Of a DNA stretch of 64,000 bases, positions 1-13,416 are shown one piece after another. The DNA is taken from the NCBI RefSeq assembly GCF_945859705.1, contig NC_079137.1, positions 36,887,554 through 36,951,553 on the forward strand, given 5' to 3'. The notes under the pieces were generated by a model that ran no database searches, was not told the DNA's origin, and saw only the letters and a list, made by a program, of their open reading frames with translations. The position numbers and the translations under genes are program-made. Position 1 is the stretch's first letter. Every line of letters begins with the position of its first letter. The stretch is from Episyrphus balteatus. Taxonomy: Eukaryota > Arthropoda > Insecta > Diptera > Syrphidae.

Positions 1-235
1 AATTTATAGGAAATATTTTAAAATGCAATTTTTTCGGTAAGGGGTTAACCTTGAAATCTAGAAAATCAAAAAAAAAAAAAACATTTTATTTTTTATCTAA
101 ATGCATAGACCTGTTTTCCACTATCTTATACATATCTGTAAACAAAAACTTGTTTCGAGACTTTCGAAAATGAAAAAAAAAAAAAAACAGAATTGTAATT
201 TTTGTACCTAAATGCCTAGGCATGTTCACTATGAA
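1..235 (-). repeat. Fragment of the ~300-bp repeat family (same as the 20.1-21.3 kb array)
   Basis: Read on the minus strand, this stretch repeats phrases of the tandem array at 20.1-21.3 kb: the run around GGTTAACCCCTT (near base 45) and the run TCTCGAAACAAG followed by GTTTACAG (near 130-165). It is cut by the window edge, so its full length is unknown. It has no coding potential and is interrupted by A-runs. The match was found by eye and is imperfect. Confidence 0.6.
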
Positions 236-262
236 CTCATATCTTTATTCAAAACTTACTTA

Positions 263-982
263 GGCCCATTTGCTGAAACGAGTCTTAAATATTTATGTGA
301 AACATAAACCCTTAAGTTCTACATTACGGTTTGCACGAACTTCAAACTGTGTCATAAATTCCTCTAAGTTTAACATAACTTAGGGGGAAGAAATAGTAGA
401 ACTTAAGCTGTTATGTTCTACCTAGGCACTTTTATTTTATGAAAAAAGCAAGAATGTCGCTCAAAAATTGATGTCGGTAGTACAAAGGACACGAATTATT
501 ATCAATTTAATAAAAATAAACTTACATTCATTAACTTAAACCATCCACAGATGGTACAATTTACACCACAGTTTTTTGTATGAGGCACTATTTTGCTGTC
601 ATATTTCATTGACTAATTTTGACACACCAGCACATTTACACACACACACGAATAATTTTTGTTTAACCAATTAACACTTATTTTTGGCTCAAATATACTT
701 TTTTACACTTTTATTCCGCAAGATAAAGATACAAACTTGAAAATTTAACGATATTGCTGTATATTAATTGCTAAATTGCTCAAAATCTATTTAAATTATT
801 TGACGTTTCTATTGATTTGACTTTTGAATTTGAAGTTCTCAGCGATTTATATCATGAAAGTAAATCATTGCTAGGTTAAACATAAATATTTTTTAGCAAC
901 TTAGAATAAACTAAGTAAAACACAAGAGTTATGTTCGACCTAGCTAAGATGAGAATTTATGACTAGTATGAGCAAATGGGCC
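263..982. mobile_element. Harbinger-like MITE, 720 bp
   Basis: The 12-bp tips GGCCCATTTGCT and AGCAAATGGGCC form a perfect terminal inverted repeat. Both are flanked directly by TTA (260-262 and 983-985). A TTA/TAA duplication and tips that begin with G fit PIF/Harbinger elements. There is no transposase ORF inside, so the element is non-autonomous. The stretch just inside the left tip resembles the shorter element at 62479-62613, so the family has at least two members here. The superfamily call rests only on duplication length and tip bases. Confidence 0.68.
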
Positions 983-985
983 TTA

Positions 986-3900
986 AAGACTTTCATCGCA
1001 AGTTATCTATTTCAAGAGGTAAGAAAAAAATAAATATTTCATTGCAAATAACTCAGGAACTAAATCTTAAAGAATTTTTTGGATTTCATTTTTGCATAGA
1101 GTTTAAAAACCCCCTTTCCTTTAATGTCTACGCTGTACAAAAAACATGAACAGGTTTTTTTAACAGCTTTAATTTTAAAACTACCATAGCTATAAATCAG
1201 AACTACCGGATTTGGAGCACGGTGTTCTGCTACAAAATCGACAACGTTACTGGACTATAAACTGATTATAGTGTTCAACTGGGAAGTTTACTTATCAAAA
1301 CGGATAAATTAAGGACAATGCATGATAACAAACTTCAAAATAAATACAAATTGAAAATACTTATTTCATGGTCCATAATTATTTTCAATCATTAAAATTA
1401 TTTAACAAGCAACCATAGTGCACTATTTACGATAATTAATTCCTATACACATTTTCTTGACATGTAAGTCCCCAGAGTTATAATTATTTTAATCTTGCAT
1501 AATATCATCTACTTCAACAGACGTAACATTGCATGGCTTAACAAACGATTCAAATCATGGAGGGTTTCATTTTTTTGTTGTAATAAATTCGAGGTTAATT
1601 TCAGATATCTGATTTTAATTTAATAGCACATTAATGTTATAAACTAACATTATGTATATTATATTTAATTTAATAAAAAAAAGAAAAAAAAATAACTTCC
1701 CCAAAGCAAGTCAAGAATAAACAACAAGTTAAGCTTTGGTGTGAGTTTATGTATACAATTCCAAAAAAAAATCAAGATAATATTCTTTTGCACAAAAAAA
1801 AATCAACACAATTACTGAGATAGAATTTTTTTTATTCAAAGAGCTTTGTAATATTTCTAAGACCTTAGAAGTTAAGCTACAGCCATGTGGTTTCAAGTCA
1901 AGTACAATAGAATAATAGTTTTTCATGCTGAATAATGTTTATCTTCCATTATAAAATCAAATAGAAACTAAATAAGGTTTCAACTTGAAATGATGTCTTG
2001 GTTTAAAATAATTTAATCCATTAAATTATGCTTATAAAGTCACCTCCTTAATCTTTAAAATTGTATTGGAATTCAAAACAATTACTTGGCTTCAGTTATG
2101 CATGTTTCGTTTCAAATTGGTTTTCATTTATTTATTTATTTTCATATGAAAAAGCAATAACATACAAACTTCGTGTTAAAATAAATATTTACATATAAAT
2201 GAGTACCTATAGATGTTTGGATGTAAGATTTGCACAATGACTCATGGCCACAATGTGCTAAACTTCAAGAAAAGATTCCAATTCACATGTTTATTCAAAT
2301 GGATGGTTTCTTACTAATAGTACAGTCTCCTTCATCCGGATGACTGATTAAGCTTCGTTATTGCTTGGCTACTTTTTCAAAAATAAACAAAGACAACGTG
2401 TTTGTATGGAAGTTTCTCATTATAAATTCTAACAAAGTATGTAGAAATTAATTTAATTTTTTTGAGATTTGACTTAAAACAATTTTAATATCATATAAAT
2501 TATGAAGTTTAAAATTGTGGTGCAAAGGTCCCTTCAGACTGTTTTTTTTTTTAATACTTGTCTCAAAAAAAACCGGACATTCAACCTTAACTTTGCTTTC
2601 CGAAATAATGAGGTTATACTGTATTTGGATGATGCAACTATGTATACATCTTAACCATTCACATTATTTTTTCCATAAAGGTAACTGAATGGATTTCTGG
2701 TACATCACGTTGGCAAGTCATGTTATTTTGATGAAATCATATAAATTGAAAGCTGTCGACAACGAAGCGGCAAATAACTACTTTGAAGTACCATAGTTGA
2801 GCTTAATGGTTTAAACATTGGAGGTTTAAGCGGATCATTTAAATAGAAGTAACTATCTTTGTGAAGTTATAAAGTTGGCTTGAAAAGTTTCCGATCTATT
2901 TTCAAATATTTTTGTGCAATTTGGCCAATCTGACGGAACTTTATTCGCGGTTCCGAATACACTTAATTTTTTAATATAAAGCGTTTTTTATTGAGTTGCA
3001 GAATTAATTTAGTTTGCAGAAGTAATGGCATAATACGATATTTAGTATAATGTACTACATTGGAGTAGGAAGAGCCGACATAAAAAAAAATATTTAAAGA
3101 AACGGCTTCAACGATTTTGAAATTATTATCTCCAAAAATACATCTAAATAAAAGAATTTAAATTGCATAGCTACCTGTTTTGAAGCTTAATTTGATTTAT
3201 GATACTGTTTTTCATTTAAAAACGAATTTTATGTATTTTTTTCATGTACACTAATCAAATTTCTATACAAAAAGTCTTGAAAATTTAAGCAACTTGAACT
3301 CTAAGGGCAAGTTCATGCGACCCAGATAAAACGGATACCCTTTCATGTAACTCAGTTTACAATTTTCTTTAAAACGGCTCTTGTAATTGCTTTTGTAATT
3401 CATATAAAATGATTTTTATGTAGAAAAACAGAGCTTTAGAAGGATTGAAAACAGTCATCCATGTTGGCAAATAAACTAAATTTAAATCACCTTTCTAAGG
3501 TCACCTAAAATATTTCAAATTGTTGACAATTATCTTGACTGTTAAATAGTCTTTCCGGTCCAAAACTTTATTTGCAACTGTTATATTTCCTTTAAATCCA
3601 TTAAGAAGTTGAGAAAAAAATCATTTGTTCTATATTATTCATATATGCATTGTACCTATAAAATATACTTTGATATATATTAGGGTGCTTCTAATGTTTT
3701 AGCGTTAAACTACCGTTTTTTTTAGATTGAGTTTAAACGACAGCTTTACGATGTTTACGTTATAAGATTTCAGAAAAATCTAAAATAAAAATTACCCTAA
3801 TGTATAATAGTGCTAGTGACAAAAACTTATTGATTTAAGCATTTTAAAGGAAATAATGGTACGTACATTCAGATATTTCATCATAATTCTCGACAGTGAC

Positions 3901-5170
3901 AAGATATACTTTTGCTGGGTTTGTCGTTTCCTTCCATCAATGAAAAGTAAATAAATACTCAACTATAAAGCTTTTTAATTGATGCATATGCAACTCAAAT
4001 GTGATAACTTTTATGAATGAATTAATATAAAAATAGCAAAACGTAGGTGTGAGTCTGGAGTTTTTGCAGAACAAAATGTAATATTATATAAATATTTATA
4101 CAAAAAATGTAGGTACTCTCTATATATCAATTCCATTTTTCCATATGTTTGTATTACTCAAGGGATTAAATACGTAAGTTTATTCAATGTATGTTACTTA
4201 TGTAAGCGATTTCTACGAAATTTGTTAGTACAAATACAAACACCCCTTCATAAGTTCTTTTTTGCTAACTTATGGATTTTTTTTACAACATATGCAGCCA
4301 TACTCTCTAATCTAATGTTTTAACTTATTGTAAAAGTCTTTTTTTATTTTGGAAAATTTGTTTCGTCTTAAAATCTAAGACATTAATCTTAAATTATTTT
4401 TTACATTTCCAATACATTATATCAATTTTTTGAAACGTCGATCGTTAAAAATCTAGAATTTTTGTTTTTTGGTTCTTTATAATTTTTCAGTAGTGTACAA
4501 TAAGTTCTTGGATTTCACAAGCAGCCGGAGACCGGGTAACCTGTCCAATTAACGGATTTTGGCAAAACATATACATAGTACTCGGCAGCCTACAGCGAGG
4601 CAAATTTAGGAGGAACCTCGAAGACGGTTTGTTCGCGTGAAAGCGCCCATAAGAATGTGTTCCCAGGTGCATATAACCCGGTCACACCTGTTTGAGTTCT
4701 ACCAGCTTTGGAGCTTCAAAATAAACTCGACCAATTCGGAACTAATATGCCTCAGACGACCAGCTTAGCATTGCAGAAGCATTACAATCACCCTTTCTGA
4801 TGGAGTGCATCTTTAAACCAAAACTGATGTCAAATAAATATGGGAATCAAATTCAACTAGTTGCTCCGCTTCAACTAGCAGCCGTTTTGAAGAAAGCTTA
4901 ATTTCGTCGTTACCATCATCCAGGAGACTTAGCTGCTACTTTGGAAGTAACTTATAAGGTCCATCATCACCTACAGCTTTTCAATATAGCAGCCCAAGAT
5001 ATTTCCACTTTTGATACCTAGTAGCTAAGGATCTTCTCGATAAGGCCTTGATAAATACCAATGACTATTTTAACTAGGCTCATTTATTTTTTAAGACTTT
5101 TTCTGCTTATGCAGTTTCCATAGAAGATAAACAAACTAAAGCTTAGATCAAAAACATATAAAAATTCACA
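986..5170. other. Non-coding AT-rich DNA (probable Hsl intron), with an unexplained GC-richer patch
   Basis: No convincing exon is visible on either strand. I searched the minus strand for an Hsl 3' exon (motifs like LDPCLDD or LPHGFLNF) and found none. The patch at about 4495-5050 is clearly less AT-rich than its surroundings and has a 61-residue open frame on the minus strand, but I recognise no domain in it. It could be a decayed transposon or a conserved non-coding block. The rest is AT-rich filler with A/T runs. Confidence 0.5.
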
Positions 5171-5311
5171 GTCGAACAAAAAGTGTTCTGTGTAAGAAAT
5201 AAATTAAAATAGAATGCTTTTGTGTAAATAACAAATATTTTGTTCGTTTATTTGTTATTTGAACAAAACAATTCTATTTTCATTTTTTAACCTTACACTA
5301 TTTGTTTGACT
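5171..5311. repeat. Small palindromic repeat (MITE-like hairpin)
   Basis: The left end AGTCGAACAAAAAGTG pairs imperfectly with the right end CACTATTTGTTTGACT. Inside, AAAATAGAAT ... ATAACAAATA pairs with TATTTGTTAT ... ATTCTATTTT around a short loop near 5240. The whole 141 bp can fold into one interrupted hairpin. I could not define a target duplication, so the mobile origin is an inference. Confidence 0.45.
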
Positions 5312-8159
5312 TTTTTTTTAAATTTATTTTATAGGGAAATATTTACACTTAAATGTTGTGTGAATTTTCTTAAAAAATCATCAGTAGTTGTTGAACTTTT
5401 ATATGTTAATTACAAGTTGTTTTAAGTTAATACTGCCCATTTCATCAATTTTTCAAAAAGCTAACAAACTTTCAATCAATTTTTTTTTTTTTTCAAATGC
5501 AAAGATTACTATTACCAAAGTTGTTTGACTTACTTAGTTTAATCTCGAGATTTGATAATATTCACGTGGGGGATTTGGATTACATATGTACTTTAACGTA
5601 GCTTTCAAGCAAAATTCTTATCTGCTGCTATACTTTACGTAATGCACATTTTGTGCAAATTTAATCAAAAAACAAGTCGTCTAGCGATTCCGATTCATTA
5701 ATGAGTCAATACCTCTTCATTTTATTGTTTCGAATTTTTATATTTTGTTTTGTTCTGTTTTCTTTTTTTTTAGAGGACAAAAATGCACCCAAGAGGTATG
5801 AATATTCAAATATATAATTAGATTCTTTGTGCTTAGTCTACATAGATTGTCTGATATAAATATTGCCATAATGACTGAGGTCAGTTTACGTCAGTAAATT
5901 TACCACAATCACTCGAATAAAAACCAAAGGGCATTTAAATTTAAAACTATAAACAGAAACAAAAAAAAAGTACTGTTTTGATTACTTTTGCCAATTTATG
6001 TACCTACATAGTATACATTCAATCCTCGTGGTTTTAATAATTTTGTATTTCTATCGGTCTGAGTTATTGTCAAACTTTGAACTGTGATGTGATAGAACGA
6101 AAATAAGTAAACCATTGCAGACGTTTTTTAATCTTATCAAAATTCATAAAATTAGTTTTTAAACTATAAAAACTATATCGATAATGTGATCTCGTAGTCA
6201 TGCAAAAATTATTGAAATAAATCGGAAATAATATAAATAATTCCTTTTTAATTTTTATTTTATCTTTTTTCTGGTTAAAAAATAAACTTTCCAAATTACC
6301 CAATTATTCCAACAGGTATTTAAATTCGACCTTGGTTTATGCATCATCGAAAATCGTTGGTTAAATAAACAAAACAAAAAAATTAAAAAAAGGAACAAAA
6401 CAAAACAAAAAAAAAATTAAAAATGATTTATCGTTTAGCGACAGTGACCATCAAACTGAAGTGCATGCATACCTCAGCAAAATCTGGAAATTTGCGGCTT
6501 TATCAAAAAAGCAATTGAGCATTAAATGGATTTTTGATTTTTATTATACAACATAACGTAAATATAAATTTAGATGGTTAATCGTTTGGCAAATCTGCAT
6601 TTGCAGCGGTTTTTTGTTTTCTGATAATCGGTTATGAGGTCAGTCTGCAATGTCAAAGTCAAGTTTGTTTATATTTTAACATTGTGAACCCACGTAGGTA
6701 ACTTTAAAAAAAAAAGAAATAGTATAATATAATAGAAAGATAAATATAAACAAAATATTATAATGCAAACATTTCTACATTGAAACCTTTTGATACTAAA
6801 AAGCACATGACCTTTCTATGTTGTTAAATATTGTGATTCAAGTTGAGGGCCATGTAAACAACTCTTCGTGTTTTATAATGCTTGTTTGATAGTAAGTTTG
6901 AAAATAAGAGAAATCAAGTTGAAAGATATCTACCCTGGTTCATTATGTGTTAAAGCCTATGACTTTATTCCAATCCTAAAAAATAAGTACATATGTATAT
7001 GTATTAACTTTTTAATATCTTTTTAAGCGTAAAAGAAATAAACCATTTTCTTCTGCAAGCATTTTTTCAATGCATTAGCGAGAGACCAATTTAACAAAGC
7101 CTATCGTAAAATTGCTATGTTAACATTAGAAACACTTATCAGAAAAAAACGCGAATTGGGGCATACAAAATAAATAAGAGCGAAATTATAAAAATGTGTT
7201 TAACCGTGAAATATTCCATTTCCCGACTTTTCGCAAGTTAGTCAAATGTAGGTCAGTATTGTTCATGTTGACTGATAAAATTGATATTCTAGAAATATTA
7301 GGGCTCAAAATCAGAAGTTTCCTACAAGACATGTATATCAGGAGTTGCTGAATCAAACCCAACAATTTAATTTTATTATTATGTATGTACAACATATATA
7401 CAATTTTCAATCAAAACTGGAAATATTCATTTTGTTTGCGATATGATATAAGAACATTTAAAACAAATGGGACGAATTTGTTTTGATAAACGTTAAGATT
7501 AGAGTGTGTCTTTAAAATCTTACATAAATGTGCTGTAATAAGAGGTTGTTTGAAATTTTATTCGAGCAAAATAATCATTTTTTTGATTTAAAATAAAATG
7601 TCTAGACCGGAAGGGTGATGTTTTATGAAGTAAAAAAAATGTGGCAAATATTTCGGATTTTAGCTGACCAATTGTCTTCTTGTTCTGATAACGCATTTTT
7701 TTAAGGTACATTTTTATACCGAATTTATAAGTCTGGCATGTTATTTTATTGACACCGGACGTGATTTAGCCCGAAACCGTACGAAGTATGAAAATTTCTA
7801 TTGATTCTGATAACTTAATTTTTTAAATGCTGTTTTATTGAAAAAGTACAACTTATTTTACAGAGACGATAAAGGATGTAATTGATAGCTTATTTTGATA
7901 GTTCGGTTTTCTTAAAAAGATATTCACATACTAACAAAAGTAAGAAACTCAGAAAACACAGTTTTTCACCGGGTTTAGGATTTTCGCAAAAAAGTTCTAA
8001 ATAAATATTTGATAGTTTTTTGTTTGCATTTTTGAAATTTTATACTAGAAAATACCGATTTACAAATTTTTAAAATAAGTTTTGAATTAAATAAGTAAAT
8101 ACATAGATAATAAAAATATTGATTTTTAAAAAAATAATTGTTTTATTATTTGTATATTT
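5312..8159. other. Non-coding AT-rich DNA (probable Hsl intron)
   Basis: I see only short chance open frames, A/T runs and no recognisable repeat of size. Nothing here can be supported as a gene, RNA or regulatory site. Confidence 0.5.
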
Positions 8160-8520
8160 CGGCCATTCCATTTGCATTTTTAAGACATTTTCACGCTTAT
8201 TATTCAGTTTATTTCGTTGAAGAAGCAATATTTTTTCTTAAAACATGATAAAGTCGAAGTTCTAGAAGTTTCAAGAAAAACTTATTCAAAATAGCTAAAT
8301 TAACAGACAAAGACGGTAAGGGAAAAGAATTGTACGCGTCTTCACCATTACTGCTTTATCTGTCAATGATTTGGCTACGTTTAATTAGTTTTTCGTGAAA
8401 CTTTTAGAACATCAACTTTATCATGAGCCATTAAGACGTTCCAAGAAAAAAGATTGCTTCTTAAACGAGATAAACTGGAAACAACGTCCATATGTCTTCT
8501 CCGTTACTTTGGAATGGCCG
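8160..8520. mobile_element. Foldback MITE, copy 1 (361 bp)
   Basis: The ends CGGCCATTCCA and TGGAATGGCCG are inverted, and the direct flanks are both ATTT (8156-8159 and 8521-8524), giving a 4-bp duplication. The whole element is a long imperfect palindrome: arms with GAAGAAGCAAT and TTTCAAGAAAAA recur in inverse order around a centre near 8330. A second, diverged copy lies at 13825-14209. No ORF is inside. The superfamily is uncertain. Confidence 0.7.
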
Positions 8521-9519
8521 ATTTAAGAATAATATACTCTTTTGAGAAAAATCGATCTCAAATATGCTTTTTTTTATTTTAGCTGTTGACAATATTTTCT
8601 ATAATAACAGCTAAATTGTTCCACGCCAGTTTCTCTTTCTTTGCTTGAAGTATTCTTTCAGAACAAGAAGCTTCAATTTCTTTTTAACGTGAAATTTCTT
8701 TTTGTTTGAAGCTAAGTTTTATTTAAGGATTTGTTTTTTCTATGATTTTTTTTTTAATTCAGGGATAGTTTTTCTGTCCCAGTTAGACTTAAAGCATTTT
8801 CGTTTGGTAATTCTTAAAACTGTCCGGAACTACCCGATTTAAAATTCCAAACGAAAAATTTAAATAGATAAACAACATACATATATAAAAATTGGAAATC
8901 TATCATCTTTTTTGAAAGAAAATAACTTAACTAACACGCGAAAGTTGTTGTTCATTCAAAACATAAATCGATTACAAAGGTAGCATCACTGAAAGTATGA
9001 AAAAGACATACAAAGTGGTCTCACAAGAAGTGAAACCACTGTAACTTTTTTCTTTCACGACATACAGACTTATTTCGATCATTAAGTTGAGTACTGAAAA
9101 ACGAAAACCTCACAAGATTTTTTCCCAATTGACTGAACTATGTGTTATTTTTTTCACTTCAGAAACGTAATATGAAATGATTAATTTAAATTTGGGAGGA
9201 AGAGGAGCTATTTAGAAAAAATTGTATTAATTCGTAACATAATTCGTTTTAGATAATTGAGACGATTCATAAAATGACATGTGACTAAGCTCAATACAAT
9301 TAAATTAGAAAAAAATCACTTTTCATTTAAAATATTTTTTTTTAGTTAAGAATCAAAAGGAAACTACAGTTTTATCTCCGATATCTAAAAATATATCTAT
9401 TCATCTGTATAAAAAATGATATCATTCTCGATCACGACAATATTACTGAACAACTTAATTTGAATATTTAAATTTAAAAGTGATTTATAAAAAAGAAATA
9501 ATATTTAAAAAAAACTCAC
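8521..9519. other. Hsl intron, donor-proximal part
   Basis: On the minus strand this begins with the splice donor GTGAGT (9519 downward) that closes the Hsl exon. The rest is AT-rich with no exon seen. Confidence 0.65.
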
Positions 9520-11949
9520 CAAAATCTTTGTAGCTGGAAACTTAGCCAACCAATCATCCTTGGCCCAATACGGTGACAAAAATGGATCTTTCGGCACATC
9601 AAATTGAAACTCCACACTTGGACTTCTCGCAATCAATGCATCTAAATTTCTCAAGTCTTGTATGCGATGTCTATTGTGTCCAGTTTTAATTTCACTGGAT
9701 GTGATGTATTTGCTTAAAGTCGATGAAATACTGTTAACGGCATTATTCAGCCTTCCATGTATACTCTCCACAGCCATAACTTCTTTCCCAGTTTCTATCA
9801 TTAGATTTTCTTCAGAAGAAGTTTTTGCTGAACTTTTCAGTAGCGTAGGATAACCATTCTCTTTAGCTTCAACACTATTCGTATCGACAACGTATTTGTC
9901 AACAAAACGATCAATATAATGTTCTGAATCAGATTTTTCGATATTCACCGATGTGAGAAGTGAAGGTTTTCCATTTTCCACATTAGTTGTTGCAGGTGGC
10001 ATATGGACAATTGGTTGTGAATCCGATTCAAAGGACACACATGAACTATTATCTTCTGGAGATAGTAAATCAGTTCGTTCAACTGTCTGACTGTGATACG
10101 ATGCACTAGCAAAAGTGTCACTACTCTCATCAGTTCCCGAAGCCGTTGCATTAATCGGAGTTCCATCTCGAATCTCTCCAGCTTTTATATTCTCCCAGTT
10201 GGAATTCTCAGCTACCGAAGAAACTGGACTCTTGGTCGATGACGTACGCCGGCTTGTTTGCGAACTTGCATAAGGATTCACATTACTATCCAGATAGTAA
10301 GTGATGTTGTTCATTGATGCATTTGTGATGTTATTCAGGATTTGTGTTTTCTTTTTGTTCTCATCGATTATTTGTTTACTTGGCGAGGCATAGGCTTGGA
10401 GACACCGCATCATAAACCCAAAAGGAAGCAAAGGATCCATCAAACACAGCAATCTCGCCGGACTTGGTACAAAACTCACCAATGTCGGCGAATATGCGAG
10501 GAATATTCCATCAGGCGCTCGAATTCCAAACTCAATGCACTTGAGGGCAACTCCAATGCAAAGATTTGCTCCAGCTGAATCTCCAGCACAAACTATTCTC
10601 TCCGCAGTAGTACCAAGGGAAGCTGCATTTTTAACCATCCAACAATAGGCATAAAAGACTTCTTCCAAAGCTCTTGGAAATGGTGCTTCCGGAGCTAGAC
10701 TATAATCTACCGAGAGTATCGGTGTATTCAAACTCACAGCCCAATCACGTAAATACAATTCGTGAGATTTCGAACTCTGTGCAACAAATCCTCCTCCATG
10801 ACAATGGAATAAAATACTATTGCTAGGTGGAAGAAGTTTTCGCCAGCGATTACCTTCACCAATCATTCCTTGGCGACGATTGTAGCTCAACAAACGAACC
10901 GATACGGTTCCTGGTCCCAAATGACTCTTAGGCACTGGTATATCGATGAATTCTTCATCTTCCTCCGGTTTAGCAACAACACGGAGTTGTAATGGCTCCG
11001 ATGGAATTTCGATGATTTTATTAACTTTTATTGAACTCCCAACAATACTGGGAATTTTATGCATCAGTTCACTTTCAGCCAAAAACCAAAAAGACTTACA
11101 AAAGTCTACATTGGCATTTTGAGAGATATTAACTATCCTTCGAGCTCTTAGCTCTGGATTCAGAAAATACTTGCTACCAGTCCAAACAGACCGTGTAGTC
11201 TTGGCAATTGGCCCATCAGCATCTTCGCTGTAAAACGATTCAGAAAAACCAGCCATACTAATCGATATGAATCTCAACACACCCCGAATCGAATCGGTAT
11301 ACTGAAATCCCAAACACCGGCCATAGAAACAATACTGATTGATAGTGTCACCCATTTCAAAGAGCTCCTCGGCGCTATGTTCGCCCTTAGCGAATAGATC
11401 ACCATCTGGTGACCATTCACGGAGTATTAATAAATATTTGAGGCACGTACAAAGGCTCAGCAATAGCTGACTACATGACTCCACCTCTTTCATGTAGAAT
11501 TTCTTCCTAAAAAACATCGTACTTCGAGTTGCAGTTAAGTTCTGCAATATTTTCAGTCCATAATCGATGCAGGCACTAGTGACAGTGACGAAACTTCGAT
11601 AACCATTGCCAGGAGTGTGTTCGTCAAAGTCATACTCATGCATGAATATGCGTATTTTACCCACTAGCTCTTTGGCTAGATGAATCCAATCGACCCAGGC
11701 CAAGAGAGCGGCATGGAGACGTTGTCCTCGCTCTGATGGGTCATCTTTGAAATGGAGACCGTTTTGCAAACAGAGATTCTCTAGATCGTGGTAGGATTTG
11801 TAATAAATATTATCGATTGATGATGTGATGTCGGTCAAAGAGGCCGACGTAGTTTGTTCGATTTTTATAGAAGAGCCATTTCCATTGACAGAATGGGCAT
11901 CATTACCGGCCGCAATGACAACGGTTGCGGTGGGTTGAGCGCATTGCAT
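9520..11949 (-). CDS. Hsl: Hormone-sensitive lipase, 5' coding exon (gene incomplete at its 3' end)
   Basis: Hormone-sensitive lipase is a cytosolic neutral acylglycerol/cholesteryl-ester hydrolase that acts at lipid droplets. This exon gives 810 codons. Residues ~45-345 match the family-specific N-terminal HSL domain. Next comes the alpha/beta-hydrolase core with the oxyanion motif HGGG (384-387), the typical segment VDYSLAPEAPFPRA (~414-427) and the nucleophile elbow GDSAG (Ser458). Residues ~520-745 are a Ser/Thr/Asn-rich insert where the vertebrate enzyme has its phosphorylated regulatory module. The exon ends with LSPYWAKDDWLAKFPATKIL and then GTGAGT at 9519 in phase 0. The catalytic Asp and His, expected within the next ~100 residues, are therefore in an exon before base 1. 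The start is the first Met after an in-frame TAG 24 bp upstream. An open frame continues four codons into the intron and should not be counted. Confidence 0.94.
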
Positions 11950-13052
11950 TGCAAAAAATTTATTTAAATTTTTCTACCCCCGTTTTCTTAACAAACAAAA
12001 GGAAAGTAATTAAAATAATTTAGTTGTATTTTTTTTTGGGAAACTTTCACTTTGAATCTTGAAGGTGCTTTTGGTTCTCGGAACTGCCCGCACGCATTTC
12101 TTTTTTTCAAAAACAAATTAAAACAAAAAAAAGCAGACGATGGATTTAGATGGAACGGCCTTGTCTACTGGCAATATTATAATAGCTCTAGAGTTCTATC
12201 TATTCTAAAGGTTTCTACCTACTTGACGAGTATTAAATATGTGTTCCGAATGCTTATCGAGTTGAATTTCTACTGTTTTTGTTTTATAAATGCACAGACG
12301 AGCAGAGCACAGAACAGAAATGGGATTTATTCTTTTTTAATTCATTTTTCATTGAAAAGAAAAAATTAATTGCAAGAGCTTTTTCTTTTTTGTGTGTTGT
12401 TTCTTGGTTTCTTTTTCGATGTGTGAAATGCTGCTGAAGGATGACGTATATACGAATGACAGTGTGTAGAGAGAACATGTGATAATTGGAAAGAATGCGA
12501 TGACGTTTAATTGTTTTTCTTTTTTGTGTTTACATTCGTAATTGGACTGGTTTGTCGGTTATCGGTGTTTCTCTGATTTGGTCGTTATATTCGTAAGGGT
12601 GTGTGAGCGGATGGTTAAAATGAACGAGTTCAGCATAGAAATTTGTTTAATGACATATCTTCTATTTGCTTTTGAGATTTTCGTGTAAAAATTTCAAATT
12701 TTTCCTCGCAAACAGAATATGAAATCTAGTTTTGTAATTGTGTACCAAATGTGTACATATAAGAAAAAAACATTTAAAAATAAAACAACAATTAATGTTC
12801 AGACAAATGTCAAACAGAGGAGTGTGTGTGAAAATGCGTGTGCTTGTATGTGTGATTCCAGATCCATAAATCTGAATCTCGAATCCATTTTTTGGAATCT
12901 AAAGTCGCAAATAGATCATATAATCTGAGATTTTTCCACTTCTTCCCCTCTTCGCCGTCTCTTTTAGTTATCAGATTCACAAATCTGACTCCCTATCGCA
13001 AATAGAAATCAACATAAATGAAGATTTGCAGCCATATTTATAAAAGAATCTT
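11950..13052. other. Upstream flank of Hsl: 5' UTR/promoter candidate region
   Basis: This lies immediately 5' of the Hsl start codon on the minus strand. It is AT-rich with T-runs, GTGTGTG-type short repeats (about 12820-12860) and a few GC-richer spots around 12050-12160. I cannot point to a TATA box, initiator or upstream exon with confidence. The short open frames here are not supported as genes. Confidence 0.4.
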
Positions 13053-13222
13053 AAATCGTCGCCTCAATAAAATAATGTCGTATGTTACATTCGGCTACTT
13101 TTGGGAAAACGCAATCAAAGTTCAGAATTTTTTTCTCGAAAACTGTACGGTGAATTTTTTTAAAAATATCATGGTATATACAGAACACATTTGCCTATTG
13201 AATTGCGTTAGAATTATTTCAA

Positions 13223-13416
13223 TAGCCGTTTTTTATTATCACTTAATCAATGATCTATATGGATATAGATCATTGATTAAAATGTATTACAACAACTACA
13301 TGAGATCTTGCAAGATCACGATTCGTGATCCTGATGAAAAGCAAGATCTCATGTAGTTGTTGTAATACATTTTAATCAATGATCTATATGGATCAAGTGA
13401 TAATAAAAAACGGCTA
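13223..13416. repeat. Compound palindrome inside transposon 1
   Basis: The outer arms TAGCCGTTTTTTATTATCAC (13223-) and their complement (to 13416) enclose an inner inverted repeat. The ~48-bp inner arms at about 13264-13312 and 13342-13390 contain TGTATTACAACAACTACATG and its complement. A third, short copy of the arm end (AATCAATGATCTATAT) sits at 13246-13261, giving a hairpin beside a hairpin. There is no coding signal. Confidence 0.75.

Noticed and set aside
1870..1900. A minus-strand Pro-His-Gly codon run that could be the HSL catalytic His segment
   Set aside because: The neighbouring codons do not read F-L-N-F or any HSL C-terminal sequence, and no open frame or splice sites support it.
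9662..10578. Open frames on the plus strand and in an alternative minus frame inside Hsl
   Set aside because: They overlap the HSL reading frame, which has clear domain and catalytic motifs.
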